Source of the DNA: Brasilonema sennae CENA114
GTDB lineage: Bacteria > Cyanobacteriota > Cyanobacteriia > Cyanobacteriales > Nostocaceae
Assembly (NCBI RefSeq): GCF_006968745.1
Contig: NZ_CP030118.1
Coordinates: 6,050,340-6,114,339, forward strand
Direction: 5' to 3'
DNA length: 64,000 nt
This document shows positions 26,808 through 36,192 of the stretch, in pieces; positions within the stretch are counted from its first letter, which is position 1, and each line of letters starts with the position of its first letter. The translations under genes and the position numbers were made by a program. The notes below the pieces were generated by a model. That model was given only the letters and a program-made list of their open reading frames with translations, was not told where the DNA came from and did no database searches.

Positions 26808-27863
26808 ATGTCACAACAAACCCTTTCACCAGTCGCAGACAAACAAACCAAAACAAAAAAGGGTAAGAAGTCACTTCCACCAAAGCTCATCATTAAGCTA
26901 GGAAAGTTCGTCTGGACGACTATTTGGCATCTGATGATGTCAAAACTCGCTCCCCGTAACAAGTCAGGCGAGTACATTCGACCAAACAGCGAATTTAGAA
27001 ACTCTGTTGGGACAGACCAAGGGAATGTGTATCAACCAGCAACAGGGCGTTACAATCTCATAGCAGGGCTGGGTTGTCCGTGGGCACATCGTACTCTTGT
27101 TGTGCGATCGCTCAAAGGACTTGAACAAGCAATATCGCTGACAATTGTGTCACCCTCCCCAATTGAAGGAGGTTGGGTGTTTAATCAGGAATACGAAGGT
27201 TGTCGCACGCTTGCCGAACTTTATGAATTAGCACAACCTGGTTACGGTGGACGCTTTACAGTTCCAGTGTTGTGGGACTCCCAGACAAAGACGATTGTTA
27301 ACAACGAAAGTGCAGAAATTATTGTGATGCTGAACTCACAATTCAACGAGTTCGCAAACAATCCCACACTAGATCTTTACCCACAGGAACTCAAAGATAA
27401 GATTGACCAATGGAACGAAAGGACTTACGCCAGTGTAAATAACGGCGTGTATCGTTGTGGCTTTGCCCAGACACAAGAAGCGTATGATCAAGTTTATCAT
27501 GAACTGTTCACCACTCTAGATGAAATTGACACAGCATTGAGTGGCAGTCGATACCTTTGTGGCGAGACTGTCACACTGGCAGACGTCCGTTTGTTTACAA
27601 CGTTATTCCGCTTCGATACTGTTTACTACGCGCTTTTTAAGTGTAACCGCAAAAGAATTCAGGATTATCAGAACCTGGGACCTTACCTGCGTGACTTGTA
27701 TCAAATCAGAGGTATTGCTGACACCTGCGACTTAGAAAGTGTCAAGCGGGACTACTACGGAAATTTGTTCCCACTCAATCCAGGTGGTATTATCCCATCT
27801 GGTCCTGATCCAAAATTTCTTCAAGAACCACATAATCGCGACAAAGTAAACAGTAAACAGTGA
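26808..27863 (+). CDS. Glutathionyl-hydroquinone reductase (Xi-class GST family)
   Basis: A 351-residue glutathione transferase-like enzyme of the ECM4/YqjG type, which reduces glutathionyl-(hydro)quinones in the cytoplasm. The thioredoxin-like domain has the family active site GLGCPWAHRTLVVRSLKGL (Cys ~85 by eye). The C-terminal helical domain contains SGSRYLCGETVTLADVRLFT (N-capping/hydrophobic staple region). ATG 26808 starts the frame, and the ~50-residue basic N-terminal leader is typical. The last residues (DKVNSKQ) are read from heptameric short tandem repeats that run past the stop. It is a stand-alone gene. Confidence 0.9.
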   Translation: MSQQTLSPVADKQTKTKKGKKSLPPKLIIKLGKFVWTTIWHLMMSKLAPRNKSGEYIRPNSEFRNSVGTDQGNVYQPATGRYNLIAGLGCPWAHRTLVVRSLKGLEQAISLTIVSPSPIEGGWVFNQEYEGCRTLAELYELAQPGYGGRFTVPVLWDSQTKTIVNNESAEIIVMLNSQFNEFANNPTLDLYPQELKDKIDQWNERTYASVNNGVYRCGFAQTQEAYDQVYHELFTTLDEIDTALSGSRYLCGETVTLADVRLFTTLFRFDTVYYALFKCNRKRIQDYQNLGPYLRDLYQIRGIADTCDLESVKRDYYGNLFPLNPGGIIPSGPDPKFLQEPHNRDKVNSKQ

Positions 27864-27921
27864 ACAGTTACCAAAACTAATCCGTACTTACTCTTGATAA
27901 CTGATAACTGATAACTGATAA
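27846..27921. repeat. Heptameric short tandem repeats
   Basis: AAACAGTAAACAGTGAACAG (27851-27870) and TGATAACTGATAACTGATAA (27895-27914) are runs of 7-base units typical of filamentous cyanobacteria. The first run supplies the last codons and stop of the preceding gene. Confidence 0.8.
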
Positions 27922-27929
27922 AAAGCTTT

Positions 27930-28727
27930 CTAGTCTGGTTGCAAAGTCGTGCTCAAAGTCACCGCACAATCACTCATCAAAGCTTCTCGCATCGCTTTTT
28001 CATCGCTAAAAGTCTCCTGTAAAAGTCGTCCCTCGTAAACAACTTCTACCTGACTGTATTTAAAAGGCCAAGGAGATACTGTGACTTGATAATGGTTGTC
28101 TTTAACTTCTTTTAAAGTCAGTTTGATAGTGGTTTCACCGTCAATTGTTGGTACGTGAGAAACATGTGCATCATTACCATTAGTTAATTCTTGACATAAA
28201 ATGATAGATAGTGCATCCCATATAGCTATCAGCTTTCTATTGCGCTGAATAACTTCTGGTTTTGTGTGTGGTGCATAATATTGGTCATTTTTGAGAAAAG
28301 CAATCATTTGTTCTTGGAAGGCATATTCGCCCTCTAAAAACTGCTGCACAATTTGAGAGGAAGTTGCTGAGTTTTGCCAACTTGTAAAGCGTTCATACAA
28401 ACCTGTTCCGTGAAGTGAGACAAGGAGTCCTACATACCTACTCAGAGGAAGTGCGAGTTGTCTAGCACCAGACCAGATATTTATATGCTCCCGCGTTGGA
28501 AGTTCCATAAATTTATGAGGGTAGCCAGTTTTCGGGTTCAGCGTCGGTGCTTGTTCCCAAAACAGCCAACCAATATCATGTAGTTCCGCACCGAGACAGA
28601 CTTCTTTTTTTGGAGCAAAGTCACCAAAGTCTTCATTTCCCCAAACTTGTGCCAATTGACTTGAAAGCCAAGCATGATTTGGTTGAGTAATGCAAATGAG
28701 TCCCTGTTTAGTGAAACGATGCAGCAT
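27930..28727 (-). CDS. DUF3891 family protein
   Basis: A 265-residue protein from ATG 28727 (MLHRFTKQGLICITQPNHAW). The in-frame ATG 21 bases upstream gives a non-standard N-terminus. DUF3891 proteins have an HD-like helical core. Here a likely metal-site motif LHDIGWLFWEQAP (~residues 55-67) and SRYVGLLVSLHGTGLYERF (~125) are present. A phosphohydrolase-like activity has been suggested by fold but is not shown. The C-terminal third is beta-rich. It is convergent with the GST gene, separated only by short tandem repeats. Confidence 0.8.
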   Translation of the reverse strand: MLHRFTKQGLICITQPNHAWLSSQLAQVWGNEDFGDFAPKKEVCLGAELHDIGWLFWEQAPTLNPKTGYPHKFMELPTREHINIWSGARQLALPLSRYVGLLVSLHGTGLYERFTSWQNSATSSQIVQQFLEGEYAFQEQMIAFLKNDQYYAPHTKPEVIQRNRKLIAIWDALSIILCQELTNGNDAHVSHVPTIDGETTIKLTLKEVKDNHYQVTVSPWPFKYSQVEVVYEGRLLQETFSDEKAMREALMSDCAVTLSTTLQPD

Positions 28728-28907
28728 AAATAAAAACCACGGGAGCATTGTTTTATATCTTTATTGTGAACTAATCACCAAACAAAAAACCTATGTTAAA
28801 TGAATGTAACCAGGGCTATTTAAATCTTCCATTAGATACTTCTCACGCTTGCTTAGACACCTTTTTGAACCTAGACCTAAAGGTGTGAAAGATGTATATA
28901 AAAAAAT

Positions 28908-29639
28908 ATGAAACTTAAAATATCGACTTGGAATTTGGTTATGTTCAAGCGACTTTTGTTACTGTTGTGTTGTGCGATCGCTGGTAGTAGTGCTGTTTTA
29001 TTCTTCTTTTGGCAACAAGCAACTCAGCTACCTACTTGGTACTCAAATCCATCGACAACAGCAAGTCTACCTGCCAAAACAGAGCAAAACGAAACCCAGA
29101 TTCAACCATCACAACAGCAAGTATTGAGTAAAATTTCTGACCATCTTAAAGGGGCAAATGCCAAACGTGAAGTCCAACTAGATGCGAATGAAGTTAATAC
29201 GCTGATTCTTTCAGGAATTGCTCAAACGAGTGATAAAAGTCGGCTTGCTCAAGCAGTTGTTAAGACAAATACTCAAATTCAAGATGGCAAAATCTCTGCT
29301 GGTGCTGTGATAGATTTCAGAACAATTCCCTTAAATGAGTTACCATCCCAGGAACAAGTTGCGATTTCCAAACTGTTATCAACTGTGCCCATCTTAAAAT
29401 ATCGCCCCGTATATATAGAGGTTGAAGGAAAACCCAAGGTGCACAATAAACAAATCAGCTTGGATGAGACAACCCGCGTTAAGTTGGGCAGTCTCAGCTT
29501 GACTCTCTCCGATATGTATCAACGTTTTGGGCTTGACGAAAAACGCCTCAACCAACAAGTTGCAAATGAATTGAAGAAACTTCCAGTGGAGGTGAAAGAT
29601 GTTGAAGTTATGGGCGATCGCCTAGTCGTTCGTGGTTAG
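28908..29639 (+). CDS. Membrane-anchored hypothetical protein
   Basis: A 243-residue protein. The true start may be the Met at codon 12 (28941), which begins a strongly hydrophobic segment (FKRLLLLLCCAIAGSSAVLFFFW). That segment would serve as an uncleaved signal anchor, or a lipoprotein signal because of the Cys pair. The rest is soluble and polar: a Gln-rich linker, then an alpha/beta region with LDANEVNTLILSGI and a C-terminal DVEVMGDRLVVRG. I do not recognise a domain; it looks like a conserved cyanobacterial periplasm-facing protein. A weak GGAG...CTCC hairpin lies downstream (29673-29696). Confidence 0.65.
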   Translation: MKLKISTWNLVMFKRLLLLLCCAIAGSSAVLFFFWQQATQLPTWYSNPSTTASLPAKTEQNETQIQPSQQQVLSKISDHLKGANAKREVQLDANEVNTLILSGIAQTSDKSRLAQAVVKTNTQIQDGKISAGAVIDFRTIPLNELPSQEQVAISKLLSTVPILKYRPVYIEVEGKPKVHNKQISLDETTRVKLGSLSLTLSDMYQRFGLDEKRLNQQVANELKKLPVEVKDVEVMGDRLVVRG

Positions 29640-29824
29640 TTCGCCTTTCGCACCTTATAAAGAAATAAAAAAGGAGAACCACTTGGGTAGCTCTCCAGAT
29701 CATCAGGGTGCATCTACTAAACATAGTATAGCCTTTTTAGGGTGAGGGGTGTCACCCCCTTTTCCTGATTTTTTAGGATTTTTTTTGTAAAGAATTGTTA
29801 AGCAGGGGCTTACTGGAAAAATGG

Positions 29825-29844
29825 AGACGTTAAACCCAACGTCT
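29825..29844 (-). terminator. Terminator of gatB
   Basis: On the minus strand AGACGTT-GGGTTT-AACGTCT is followed by CCATTTTTCC, ten bases after the gatB stop. Confidence 0.7.
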
Positions 29845-29853
29845 ATACAGAGT

Positions 29854-31329
29854 TTAGCCGTTCAGCTTTTGTTCCACCAATTGGTTTGTGAGTTTGGGTT
29901 CTGCGAGTTTGTTGGTTTTTTTCAGAACTTGTCCCACAAAGAAGCCTTTGAGGTTGGTGTTACCGTTGCGGTACTTTTCTAGTTCTTTGGGATTAGCAGC
30001 CATGACTTCATCAATGATAGATTCCAGTACGCTGGGATCAGTGATGAGTTCTTTGCCTTTAAACAGTTCTTCAGGAGAAGTCCCACTCAGCAAGTTTGGT
30101 AGTTTTTCTTTGGCGATCGCATTGCTAATTTTCCCTTTCTCAATCCGAGTGATCACATCAGCCAGGTTAGCTGGCGTCAAACCTATCTCGGTGATCTTGA
30201 GTTTATTTTTGTTGAGGTAAGCGGCGACATCCTGAGTAATCCAGTTCGCAGCAGCTTTGGGATTTCCCCCAGCAGCAATAACCGCTTCAAAATACTCAGC
30301 AGTTGCACGTTCTTCTGTCAACACTCGCGCATCATAAGCAGTCAGCCCCAACTCGCTTTCATAATGATGGCGTTTTTGTGCTGGGAGTTCAGGAAGTTGA
30401 CTGCGCCACTCTTGTAATTGTTCTTCTGAAACTTCGATGGGGGCTAAATCAGGTTCGGGGAAGTAGCGGTAATCGCTAGAACCTTCCTTAATCCGCATAC
30501 TAATTGTACGTTGAGAACCTTCTTCCCACAGACGAGTTTCTTGTATGATACGTTCGCCAGCTTCTACTGCTGCAGTTTGCCGTTCAATTTCGTATTCAAT
30601 CGCCCGTTGGATGGCGTTGAACGAGTTCATGTTTTTGATTTCTACTTTCGTGCCAAATTCCTTTTGTCCAACAGGACGCACGGAGATGTTGACATCACAA
30701 CGCAGAGAACCTTCTTGCATATTCCCGTCGCTGACGCCCAGGTAAAGTAAGATTCGACGCAACTCTTGGGCGTACTCAGCGGCTTCTTGTCCAGAACGCA
30801 AGTCTGGTTCCGAAACAATTTCTACTAAAGGTATGCCAGCGCGATTGTAATCTACCAGAGAGTAGGTGGAACCGGAAAGGCGATCGCTCCCCGCATGTAC
30901 CAATTTCCCTGCATCTTCTTCCATATGCAGGCGCGTGATACCAATCTTTTTGCGAACAGGGTTACCGTCAGCGTCTACCAATTCAACTTCTAACCAGCCA
31001 TGTTCAGCAATGGGTAAGTCGTACTGAGAAATTTGGTAATTTTTGGGTAAGTCAGGATAGAAATATTGCTTGCGATCAAATTTGCTATATTTGGCGATTT
31101 GACAATTCAGCGCTAAACCTGCTTTAACAGCATATTCTAGGACTTTTTCATTCAGTACGGGCAAGACACCAGGCAAACCCATGCAAACCGGGTCAATGTT
31201 AGTATTGGGGTCAGCACCGAATGCCGTAGAGCTAGAAGAGAAAATTTTGGTTTTGGTGCTGAGTTGACAATGGGTTTCCAGACCAATAATCGCCTCGTAC
31301 TCAGTTTTTACTGGAGCAGCAGATGTCAT
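29854..31329 (-). CDS. gatB: Asp-tRNA(Asn)/Glu-tRNA(Gln) amidotransferase subunit B
   Basis: A subunit of the GatCAB complex that converts misacylated Glu-tRNA(Gln) (and Asp-tRNA(Asn)) to the correct aminoacyl-tRNA. It is 491 residues and full length. The N-terminal kinase-like domain has YEAIIGLETHCQLSTKTKIF. Conserved DPVCMGLPGVLPVLN and RLHMEEDAGKL stretches follow, then SLRCDVNISVRP and the C-terminal helical GatB/YqeY tail (~350-490) that holds tRNA. GatA and GatC are not in the window, which is normal since cyanobacterial gat genes are often dispersed. Confidence 0.97.
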   Translation of the reverse strand: MTSAAPVKTEYEAIIGLETHCQLSTKTKIFSSSSTAFGADPNTNIDPVCMGLPGVLPVLNEKVLEYAVKAGLALNCQIAKYSKFDRKQYFYPDLPKNYQISQYDLPIAEHGWLEVELVDADGNPVRKKIGITRLHMEEDAGKLVHAGSDRLSGSTYSLVDYNRAGIPLVEIVSEPDLRSGQEAAEYAQELRRILLYLGVSDGNMQEGSLRCDVNISVRPVGQKEFGTKVEIKNMNSFNAIQRAIEYEIERQTAAVEAGERIIQETRLWEEGSQRTISMRIKEGSSDYRYFPEPDLAPIEVSEEQLQEWRSQLPELPAQKRHHYESELGLTAYDARVLTEERATAEYFEAVIAAGGNPKAAANWITQDVAAYLNKNKLKITEIGLTPANLADVITRIEKGKISNAIAKEKLPNLLSGTSPEELFKGKELITDPSVLESIIDEVMAANPKELEKYRNGNTNLKGFFVGQVLKKTNKLAEPKLTNQLVEQKLNG

Positions 31330-31476
31330 AAAATCACAAATTGGGAATCCTTCTTTAGGCTACTATTTTAGCTTTATTACGACTTGCTTTGAATGTTTAA
31401 ATCCTCATGCCTATTGACAGGAAAACCGACCACAAATTACAAAACGATATTTGGGTTGGTTGCTGTTATTCCTTTG

Positions 31477-31977
31477 CTATCCTTTGCTTTCACCAGTAAC
31501 ATGAGTTAAGGTGCTGAGGTCATTCGGATCGACTTCATAAGCAGCACCAAAGCCGATGACAAAGCGACCTTTGCTTGGTGTCAGTTGAAAAATCCGGAAG
31601 TCTGATAAATCCCGCAATATCTGAATCATTTCTCCAAAACGCGCTTCAAAGCTATCTACAATTTGCTTCCACAACTCAGTCTCACGTTCTACTAAGGTAG
31701 CTGTACAGTCAAAGGTGAGGCGGCGACGGGCAAAAATTTGTTTAGTTTGAGACTCATCATCAATAAATAATACGCTTGCTTTGGGGACAGCATGAAGATT
31801 TTGAGTATGAGTAGAAAGACCACTAACATAAATGTAAATATTTTTACTTTTATCTATCACAAAAGGAGCATAGCTCGCATTAGGAGTGTTATCAGTACTC
31901 ACGGTGCTGATCATCAGACTTTGGAAAGAGTCTGTGAAACTTTGATAGGCGGCGAGGGCGGTTTCAAATTGGGACAT
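31477..31977 (-). CDS. HugZ-like / pyridoxamine 5'-phosphate oxidase-fold protein
   Basis: A 166-residue split-barrel protein. Its centre reads YAPFVIDKSKNIYIYVSGLS, then THTQNLHAVPKASVLFIDDE. This matches the HugZ/HutZ group of the FMN-binding split-barrel fold, in which members bind flavin or heme and some take part in heme use. The C-terminal GRFVIGFGAAYEVD corresponds to the GRFVxGFGxAY end block of HugZ. Heme oxygenase activity here is inference; a general FMN-dependent oxidoreductase is the alternative. It is a stand-alone minus-strand gene between gatB and the DUF3386 gene. Confidence 0.75.
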   Translation of the reverse strand: MSQFETALAAYQSFTDSFQSLMISTVSTDNTPNASYAPFVIDKSKNIYIYVSGLSTHTQNLHAVPKASVLFIDDESQTKQIFARRRLTFDCTATLVERETELWKQIVDSFEARFGEMIQILRDLSDFRIFQLTPSKGRFVIGFGAAYEVDPNDLSTLTHVTGESKG

Positions 31978-32120
31978 AGATGATACAACCTATAGATAAA
32001 AAAGTAGTTTCTATATGAAGGTTTGAAAAGTGTCCTAAATAGCAGAATTTTCTGGAACTTCGCCGGAACCATCTGTAGTCTTATACCCAGAAGGGATTAA
32101 AAAATAACAGGGGTTTAGCA

Positions 32121-32216
32121 ATGTTTACTAATTTGGCTTTGATTGCTTTTGTGATTCTGTCTGCACCAGTTATCTGTCGGACAACAGAGGTTAAAAACAC
32201 AAGAAGAACTAAATAG
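32121..32216 (+). CDS. Possible 31-residue hydrophobic small protein
   Basis: ATG 32121 follows a CAGGGG site by seven bases and encodes MFTNLALIAFVILSAPVICR followed by TTEVKNTRRTK. The hydrophobic stretch of ~16 residues with a basic tail resembles a single-span miniprotein. Thylakoid membrane complexes contain many such subunits, but I do not match it to a named one. It lies in the 360-base gap between two minus-strand genes. Chance cannot be excluded. Confidence 0.35.
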   Translation: MFTNLALIAFVILSAPVICRTTEVKNTRRTK

Positions 32217-32340
32217 TTATTAGATTTAGATTATTTATATGGAACCCAAGTAAAACTTATAAGTAACTTGGTAAAAAAATAAGTCTATGAAAATACAGGC
32301 TAATATATGCAGGTTGCATATATTAGCCCTATCAAAAAAC

Positions 32341-32997
32341 TTAAGCAGCAACAGGTTCCAACAACTGAATGTTAGAAAAGATAATTTCCTGAATAGATGG
32401 TTGTGCTGCTGTCTGGGTACGAATTTCTCGGCGATTTAGAATAAAGTAATCACCAACTTTTTCGTACTCATCTGTAAACTCGCTTCTTCCGCCCTTTTGT
32501 TCACCAGTTTTTGGATCGTGGTAAACAGAATCATATTGGTGGGACAGGTAACCTTCTCCGGTCTCATGACTGCTGAAAGTGTTAATCGTCACAACAACAC
32601 CGTGGATATGACGGTGAACGAGACACACTTCATTATTGCGGAGTTTATAGTGATCGCCCTCAGACTTTCCGCCTAGAAAAATTTCAATTGCACCAGTTTC
32701 GTCAGTCTGACCATAGCGAAATGTATTCTCGCCGTGGGTTTGTTCAAAGGAGCGACGAACGCGGTGAATCGCTATCTCCCATGCTTGATTGTGAATCACT
32801 TGCTTTGCCTGGTCATCTTCTATCTCAAAAACTTCCGCTTTGAGATTTGAGTTGATACGAACTTTACCTGTAAACACCTGCTCGTCTTGCTTATAAGTTA
32901 CATCTGCGGTGTAGCCAGGGAAGTTTGTTTCCCAAGTGTAACGGTTTTCGTAAGCAGCACGAAAAAGTTCTTGAGCAGAAACTTGTGTTACTGTCAT
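32341..32997 (-). CDS. DUF3386 family protein
   Basis: A 218-residue cyanobacterial family of unknown role, recognised by its start (VSAQELFRAAYENRYTWE), the FPGYTADVTYKQDEQVFTGK block and GEGYLSHQYDSVYHDPKTGE. The predicted fold is a large beta-sheet similar to lipid-carrier-like lipoproteins, but there is no signal peptide. It is divergent from a LuxR-type regulator gene 102 bases away, so the two may share a control region. Confidence 0.8.
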   Translation of the reverse strand: MTVTQVSAQELFRAAYENRYTWETNFPGYTADVTYKQDEQVFTGKVRINSNLKAEVFEIEDDQAKQVIHNQAWEIAIHRVRRSFEQTHGENTFRYGQTDETGAIEIFLGGKSEGDHYKLRNNEVCLVHRHIHGVVVTINTFSSHETGEGYLSHQYDSVYHDPKTGEQKGGRSEFTDEYEKVGDYFILNRREIRTQTAAQPSIQEIIFSNIQLLEPVAA

Positions 32998-33099
32998 TGT
33001 TTCTCCTATATATCACCAGTTATATTAGCTTTTTACCTTTGCTGCTATTAGCATAGAAGTAATTATTAAGTTTCGCATAGACCCCAAGTGGGTACACCT

Positions 33100-33777
33100 A
33101 TGGAAAAGTCTCTCCAAACTGTATTTCAGGAAATAGCTTCTGTGAGCAATGAGCAAGAATTACGACTAGCTCTGATAGATACAGTGGCGGAGTATTTTGG
33201 CGTGCAGCATTGGGGGATCCATCTGTTGGATGAGCCGTTCCTAACAGACGTTGATGTTCAGGATGTTCCTGGTGTGTGTATGGAAAGCAATCCGGTTGGA
33301 CGCTACGTTGTTGAACGTCATGCTCCAGCTCACGAGCAATTGGTGTTACCAACAGGAGACTGGAAGCATTTTTGCTCCCGCCATGATCATGAACACGTGA
33401 TGAGTGGACCAATTGTCTGTGATGGTCGTCTTGTGGGAACGCTTAATCTTGCTCGTGCGAGTGGGACTCCTGCTTTTAACGTTAATGATCTCGCGGACAT
33501 GAGTGCTTTATGCCTTCATGTTTCCGCAAAACTCGCAACTTTACGCGCAAAACCAAAAACATCTGTTTCCCCGTTAGTCAGTCGTCTGACTCCCCGAGAG
33601 TTAGAAATTGCCGAGTTGGTAGCGCGGGGATTAACCAATGGGGAAATTGGCGAAAAACTTTGGATCACACAAAATTCTGTGAAGCAAGCGCTCAAACGCA
33701 TGTTCCGCAAGTTGGAAGTTTCCGCTCGTGCTGAAATGGTCGCCAAGCTACAAGATATGGTATCAGTTATCAGTTAA
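33100..33777 (+). CDS. GAF-domain LuxR-type transcription regulator
   Basis: A 225-residue regulator from ATG 33100 (MEKSLQTVFQEIASVSNEQE); a GTG four codons upstream is less likely. The N-terminal two-thirds forms a GAF-like sensor domain (HWGIHLLDE, then GPIVCDGRLVGTLNLARASG). The C-terminal LuxR helix-turn-helix (~160-220) reads LTPRELEIAELVARGLTNGE. Ligand and targets are unknown. A His/Cys-rich loop (HFCSRHDHEHVM, ~residue 90-101) could bind metal or heme, which is inference. The final codons and stop are supplied by heptameric repeats shared with the convergent amylase gene. Confidence 0.85.
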   Translation: MEKSLQTVFQEIASVSNEQELRLALIDTVAEYFGVQHWGIHLLDEPFLTDVDVQDVPGVCMESNPVGRYVVERHAPAHEQLVLPTGDWKHFCSRHDHEHVMSGPIVCDGRLVGTLNLARASGTPAFNVNDLADMSALCLHVSAKLATLRAKPKTSVSPLVSRLTPRELEIAELVARGLTNGEIGEKLWITQNSVKQALKRMFRKLEVSARAEMVAKLQDMVSVIS

Positions 33778-33818
33778 CTGATAACTGATAACTGTTAACT
33801 GTTAACTGTTAACTGTTA
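33762..33818. repeat. Heptameric tandem repeats between convergent genes
   Basis: A run of CAGTTAACTGATAACTGATA- and ACTGTTA-type 7-base units. It contains the stop codons of both the LuxR gene (33775-33777) and the amylase gene (33816-33818). Confidence 0.85.
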
Positions 33819-35744
33819 CGATTCTGGTCCAGAAGCCCAAGTATCACGCCATTTGACAGTACCTTCTTTTGCAATCACCCAGCGACGATTCATCAGATTT
33901 TCGCGCAGAGGCGATTTCCCTTCTCGCCACAGAGCATATTTATAGCTGATGAGCTTACCAGCACTTTCGTTAAAGGGTATCTCCGCAAACCAAGTGTTCG
34001 TGTTAATATACTCCAAGGGGTATGCTTTGCTTATATCCCAGTTGCCTAATTCAGGACAATCTCCAATAACAACGATGGTTTCACCTGGTAGAGTCTGTAC
34101 ACCATTGAGTTGGACTCGCACAATGGTTTCCCCTTTCACCCGTTCTCCAACACGGCTTAAGACGATAGCGCCTCGCTCTTCAAGGTGCAAGTCATAAATT
34201 TTACCGTCTTTCACTTCATACTTATTGCGAGTTATTATACAAGTGTGTTCTCCATCAGGCAGTTCTGTTTCCACTTCTGGTATCGTGACTTCTCCTCCTC
34301 TATTAAGTGCTACAAAGCACAAGGACTCACGATAGCGACGTACGTAGCAGTAAACATCGGGTGTAAGATATTTTTTCCATTGGCTACCCATCGACATCGC
34401 TGGATTGAGTCGCCGTAAGCCAGAAAGTAACCTGATATTACGATAAATTTCACTATCGGTATCCCAATTTTCCATCATTGGGCGGTTGTAGGGATCATTA
34501 CCACCATTGGTGTCGTCGTGAAGATATTGTTCTGTACCGTAATAAATGCAAGGAATACCACGACACGTCATAATCAGAACAATTCCCACTTTCAGCATCG
34601 CTGGATCTGGGTTTAGCGATTGAAAACGGGGCATATCGTGGTTGTCAATGAAGGTAATTAATTCTGTCGCCCCGTTGTAGCGATAATCCTGATCAAATAT
34701 GTCTTGAACGACTTGAAATCCAGCATCCGCACCTTGTGCTAACGCTTCCCGAATTGCTCCGCACAGCCCAAAGTCTAAAAGCGTCATCCCAGAGTTATTG
34801 GCATAGTCAACAGAACGCTCATCATTGGGATGGTTGTAAATCCATTCACCAAAAATGAACACATCTGGCTTGTGATTGTACATATCACCAGTGAATTCCT
34901 GCCAAAACCAGATGGGCATATGTTTGACAGTGTCCACCCGCAGTACATCCACACCCCGGTCTAGCCATTGCTTAATTGCTGACTTGATATAATTGCGATA
35001 TTCAATATTGTTTTCGTTAAAAGTTGCAAGACCACAAAGTTCACAGTTTTGTACTTGCCATTCATCTTCCCAGTCTTGCACTTCGCCATAGTGATGATAC
35101 CAGTGCTGCTCATCATCGTTGAAGTCAGCTATTTTGACCCCATCATCATACAATTCTCCTTTGCTTCCACTGAAATCGGGTGAACTGTGATTGCAAACAA
35201 TATCGAGCACCAACTTCATCTTGCGCTTGTGCAGCTCATCAAGTAATTTATCAAATGTTGTATTTCTTGTTTCCTGTGTTTCGTTTAAAGAAGGGTTTTC
35301 ATCTGTTGCAATAAAGCGAGGATTAATCCGCTTAAAGTCTTTTGTCCAATACCCATGTATCGCTGCATTGCCAACAAACAAGTCTTCAACTTGTTCAAAC
35401 AAAGGAGTTAACCAAATTGCAGTCACTCCCATGCTCTTGAGATAGTCTAACTTATCAATAACACCTTGCAAGTCACCACCCCAGTACTTGCCCCAATCTT
35501 GTTTGGTTGGGTCATACAGTTCTGAGTTAGAACCTTCGCTGTTTTCTGGATCGCCATCATGAAAACGATCCACAACAACAAAGTAAATCGTTTCCTGACG
35601 AAATTCAATATCTCTGGTATAAAGAAATTCTAGATCAATTTCTGTCTCTGATGGCGGTGTTTCTATAATGGCTGAGACTTCTGCCTCTACATCTTCTACC
35701 TTGTATTGCTCTTCTGAAAACAGCGATGGAGGGGTATTTACCAT
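33816..35744 (-). CDS. GH13 alpha-amylase family protein with C-terminal CBM20
   Basis: A 642-residue glycoside hydrolase acting on alpha-1,4-glucans. GH13 motifs: IVCNHSS (region I), VLRVDTVKHM with the nucleophile Asp (~268), FIFGEW with the acid Glu (~298) and FIDNHD (~370). The barrel begins with IYFVVVDRFHDGDPENS and GGDLQGVIDKLDYLKSMGVT, as in CGTase-like and maltogenic enzymes. The last ~95 residues (VRVQLNGVQTLPGETIVVIG, then NWDISKAYPL) form a CBM20 starch-binding module. An acidic N-terminal tail replaces a signal peptide, so it is probably cytoplasmic and works on glycogen or maltodextrin. The exact product type cannot be told. Confidence 0.92.
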   Translation of the reverse strand: MVNTPPSLFSEEQYKVEDVEAEVSAIIETPPSETEIDLEFLYTRDIEFRQETIYFVVVDRFHDGDPENSEGSNSELYDPTKQDWGKYWGGDLQGVIDKLDYLKSMGVTAIWLTPLFEQVEDLFVGNAAIHGYWTKDFKRINPRFIATDENPSLNETQETRNTTFDKLLDELHKRKMKLVLDIVCNHSSPDFSGSKGELYDDGVKIADFNDDEQHWYHHYGEVQDWEDEWQVQNCELCGLATFNENNIEYRNYIKSAIKQWLDRGVDVLRVDTVKHMPIWFWQEFTGDMYNHKPDVFIFGEWIYNHPNDERSVDYANNSGMTLLDFGLCGAIREALAQGADAGFQVVQDIFDQDYRYNGATELITFIDNHDMPRFQSLNPDPAMLKVGIVLIMTCRGIPCIYYGTEQYLHDDTNGGNDPYNRPMMENWDTDSEIYRNIRLLSGLRRLNPAMSMGSQWKKYLTPDVYCYVRRYRESLCFVALNRGGEVTIPEVETELPDGEHTCIITRNKYEVKDGKIYDLHLEERGAIVLSRVGERVKGETIVRVQLNGVQTLPGETIVVIGDCPELGNWDISKAYPLEYINTNTWFAEIPFNESAGKLISYKYALWREGKSPLRENLMNRRWVIAKEGTVKWRDTWASGPES

Positions 35745-36126
35745 ATGAAAATGAAAAATCCTACATAAATAAGGTTTGCAGACCCATGACCAATAGACTT
35801 TTAAGGATCATGTGCCACTACAAATAAGGGTATTATCTAGTCTTTTTTTGGAAAAAAATATCTATCTCTAGCTAGTTTATAAATATATCTATAGTAAGAT
35901 TTAGAAGAGCAATACGCCAGCCTAATCTTTGCACTCATCACTCATTATGAAGCTGAAAAAGCAGTATCAATGTTAATTTGATACCTTCTTTATTGAAAGA
36001 ATAGTATAATTTATACACAAACAAATCTTATTTTAACTTGTAACAAATGACTATCTCAGAACAACCTGTTTAAGCTGTTGTTCAAAGTATGGCAAGTCCA
36101 GTCAGTAGAAACGCCGTAGAGGCTAT
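35745..36126. other. AT-rich spacer
   Basis: Upstream region of the amylase gene. Apart from TA-rich stretches around 35865-35905 and 35995-36040 I see no gene, repeat or hairpin worth naming. Confidence 0.4.
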
Positions 36127-36178
36127 AAGTTTGGCTAGGTATAAGGGAGAACAATATTTCTCTTATACCCACAAACTT
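36127..36178 (-). terminator. Long stem-loop after the beta-lactamase-like gene
   Basis: AAGTTTG...CAAACTT encloses GGTATAAGGGAGAA and TTTCTCTTATACC around a short loop. It lies 15 bases past the stop at 36193. No T run follows, so it may be an mRNA-stabilising or bidirectional structure. Confidence 0.5.
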
Positions 36179-36192
36179 TTTGTCAATAACTT

